From positions 18,224 through 82,223 of the forward strand of contig NZ_JRGL01000017.1 of NCBI RefSeq assembly GCF_000764655.1: a stretch of DNA of 64,000 nucleotides, written 5' to 3'. The translations under genes and the position numbers were made by a program. Origin of the DNA: Aeromonas aquatica. Lineage in GTDB: Bacteria; Pseudomonadota; Gammaproteobacteria; Enterobacterales; Aeromonadaceae. Below are positions 62,285 to 64,000 of the stretch, piece by piece; within the stretch, counting starts at the first letter, position 1; each line of letters opens with the position of its first letter. The notes under the pieces were generated by a model. It searched no databases, had not been told where the DNA came from, and saw only the letters and a list, made by a program, of their open reading frames with translations.

Positions 62285-64000
62285 GCCCTCATCTCTCCAC
62301 CCCGGCACTGACAACCCAAGAAGGTCTGCCTCGCTACTCCCTGTGGCAGCGGCTCTGCAGCGGCTGGAGCCGGGACAGCCTGATCCAGCTCGTGCTGCTG
62401 TTGCTGGGCATAGCCCTGCTGATCGGTGGCCTGCTGCTACCCCTGCTCGCCATGCTGCAAAAGAGCCTGCAGGACATGGACGGCAACTGGGTGGGGCTCG
62501 CGAACTTTCGGGACTACGTCCTCTCCCCCAACCTGACCCGCACCATAGGCAACACCCTCTGGCTCGGGGTGCTGATCACCGCCCTGGTGGTGACCATCGC
62601 CTTTGGCTACGCCTATGCCCTCACCCGTACCTGCATGCCGGGCAAGAGCCTGTTTCGCCTCGTCGGCCTCATTCCGCTCTTGATGCCCTCCCTGCTGCCC
62701 GCCATCAGTCTGGTCTACTGGTTTGGCAATCAGGGGGTAGCTAAGGGGCTGCTTGGGGGCGAGAGTATCTACGGCCCCATCGGCATCGTCATCGGCCTCG
62801 GTTTCTGGTGCTTCCCCCACGCCCTGATGATCCTCATCACGGCGCTGGGACACAGCGATGCCCGTCTCTATGAGGCGTCCCGGGTGCTGGGCAGCAGCGG
62901 CTGGCGCACCTTTGTCACCGTCACCCTGCCCACCGCCCGCTATGGCCTGCTCAGCGCCGCCATCGCCGTCTTCACCCTCACCATCTGCGACTTCGGGGTG
63001 GCCAAGGTGATTGGTGGCCAGTACAGCGTGCTGGCCACCGATATCTACCGGCAGGTGATCGGGATGCAGAACTTCGCATTGGGGGCGGTCGCCAGCGTCA
63101 CCCTGCTGCTGCCGGCGCTGCTGAGCTTTGCGCTGGAGCACAGGGTGCGCAGCAAGATGCAGGAGCAGAGCAGCACCAAGGCGGTGCACTATCAGCCCAA
63201 GCCCCATCGCGTGCGAGATCTGCTGGCGCTCGGCTGGTGCGCCCTCTGGGCCCTGCTGTTTCTGGCGCTGGTCGGCATGGCGGTCTACGGCTCCCTGGTG
63301 CAGTTCTGGCCCTACAACCTTGAGCTGACGCTGGATCACTACGCCTTTGACAGCAACAGCGTCTATGGCTGGCAGCCCTTTACCAACACCCTGCAGCTGG
63401 GCCTCTATACCGCCCTTGTGGGCACAGTGCTGGTCATGGTGCTGGCCTGGGCGCAGGAGAAGGGGCGCCACTTCGCATGGCTTCGCCAGCTGCTGCACCT
63501 GCTGGCCATGCTGTCGCTGGCGGTGCCCGGCATGGTGCTGGGGCTGGGCTACATCTTCTTCTTCAACCGGCCGGACAGCCTGCTCGGCAACCTCCATGGC
63601 ACCCTGCCGCTGATGGTGCTCTCCTGCGTCATCCACTACTACACCGTGGGGCACATGACGGCGGTGACCTGCCTCAAGCAACTGCCCAGGGAGCTGGAGC
63701 TGGTGGCTATTTCCCTGCGCATCCCCCTCTGGAAGGCGTTCTGGCGGGTGACCCTGCCCGCCTCCCTTCCGGCGCTGCTGGAGATCTTCATCTATCTGTT
63801 CGTCAACGCCATGACCACCACCTCGGCGGTGATCTTCCTCTATTCCAGCGACAGCGTGCTCGCCTCCATCGCCGTGCTCAACATGGAGGATTCCGGCGAT
63901 ACCGCGGCGGCCGCCGCCATGGCCACCCTGATCCTGCTGGCGGCCGCCAGCGTCAAGCTGGCCCAGCTGTTCCTGAGCCGCACCCTGCTGACCCGTACCC
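62281..64000 (+). CDS. phnU: AEP ABC transporter permease, two-domain fusion, cut by right edge
   Basis: 573 codons are visible before the edge. Two complete permease cores are fused: the first EAA loop is EASRVLGSSGWRTFVTVTLP, and the second is ELVAISLRIPLWKAFWRVTLP. About 12 TM helices are expected, from QLVLLLLGIALLIGGLLLPL onward. This double permease form is known for AEP transporters of the TIGR03262 type, so no separate second permease is needed. The ATG overlaps the phnT stop. The C-terminus is missing. Confidence 0.93.
   Translation, partial: MSPHLSTPALTTQEGLPRYSLWQRLCSGWSRDSLIQLVLLLLGIALLIGGLLLPLLAMLQKSLQDMDGNWVGLANFRDYVLSPNLTRTIGNTLWLGVLITALVVTIAFGYAYALTRTCMPGKSLFRLVGLIPLLMPSLLPAISLVYWFGNQGVAKGLLGGESIYGPIGIVIGLGFWCFPHALMILITALGHSDARLYEASRVLGSSGWRTFVTVTLPTARYGLLSAAIAVFTLTICDFGVAKVIGGQYSVLATDIYRQVIGMQNFALGAVASVTLLLPALLSFALEHRVRSKMQEQSSTKAVHYQPKPHRVRDLLALGWCALWALLFLALVGMAVYGSLVQFWPYNLELTLDHYAFDSNSVYGWQPFTNTLQLGLYTALVGTVLVMVLAWAQEKGRHFAWLRQLLHLLAMLSLAVPGMVLGLGYIFFFNRPDSLLGNLHGTLPLMVLSCVIHYYTVGHMTAVTCLKQLPRELELVAISLRIPLWKAFWRVTLPASLPALLEIFIYLFVNAMTTTSAVIFLYSSDSVLASIAVLNMEDSGDTAAAAAMATLILLAAASVKLAQLFLSRTLLTRT

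Overview
The window is about 62% G+C, densely coded, and carries the chromosomal backbone of a gammaproteobacterium that best fits Aeromonas. The evidence is protein-level closeness to Enterobacterales and Vibrio homologues, the conserved blocks tyrR-ycjF-ycjX-pspCBA/pspF-sapABCDF and serS-rarA-lolA-ftsK-lrp-(ald)-trxB-aat-ate-infA-clpA-clpS-cspD-ycaO-focA-pflB, and Aeromonas-like accessory genes. The genus is inferred from gene content, not from a database search. I see no rRNA, tRNA, CRISPR array, transposase or prophage.

Layout. 0-6 kb: TonB-ExbB-ExbD energy transduction (tonB cut by the left edge), a DMT-family exporter, xseA, and the haem-utilisation radical-SAM gene hutW behind a Fur-box-like site. 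6-12 kb: a yfiR-yfiN-yfiB cyclic-di-GMP module, then tyrR beside phhA-phhB (phenylalanine to tyrosine). 12-23 kb: the envelope-stress block (ycjX-ycjF, pspABC with a sigma-54 promoter, divergent pspF) leading into sapABCDF. 23-28.5 kb: miaE, then the ascG / ascF-ascB beta-glucoside system with a perfect 20-bp operator. 28.5-46.5 kb: cvpA-purF, serS, rarA, lolA, ftsK, lrp, ald, trxB, a REC-REC-GGDEF protein, aat-ate, infA, clpA-clpS. 46.6-55.4 kb: cspD, asd, a guanidine-II riboswitch in front of the guanidinium exporter gene gdx (sugE), a B3/B4-domain protein, ycaO, focA-pflB. 55.4-64 kb: a 2-aminoethylphosphonate (AEP) utilisation island. phnW-pbfA-phnX run leftward; the GntR-type regulator, the periplasmic binding protein, the ATPase and a fused double permease (cut by the right edge) run rightward. 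Four near-identical palindromes (TGGTATATACCA type) precede its four transcription starts.

The most unusual signal is structural. At several gene boundaries between 10 and 34 kb the junction is duplicated in tandem and partly decayed. Between upstream gene X and downstream gene Y lies a short open frame that begins like Y and, in the clearest cases, ends like X. Its start overlaps or abuts the stop of X, and its stop overlaps or abuts the start of Y. This occurs at sapA/B (24 aa), sapB/C (97 aa, on an exact 117-bp repeat), sapC/D (40 and 27 aa in series), sapD/F (52 aa), pspB/C (33 aa) and lolA/rarA (46 aa). All six junction inserts stay open from coupled start to coupled stop, which suggests they act as translational-coupling relays and not as inert debris. 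Related tail duplications follow ycjF and phhB, with weaker candidates after yfiB and between rarA and serS.
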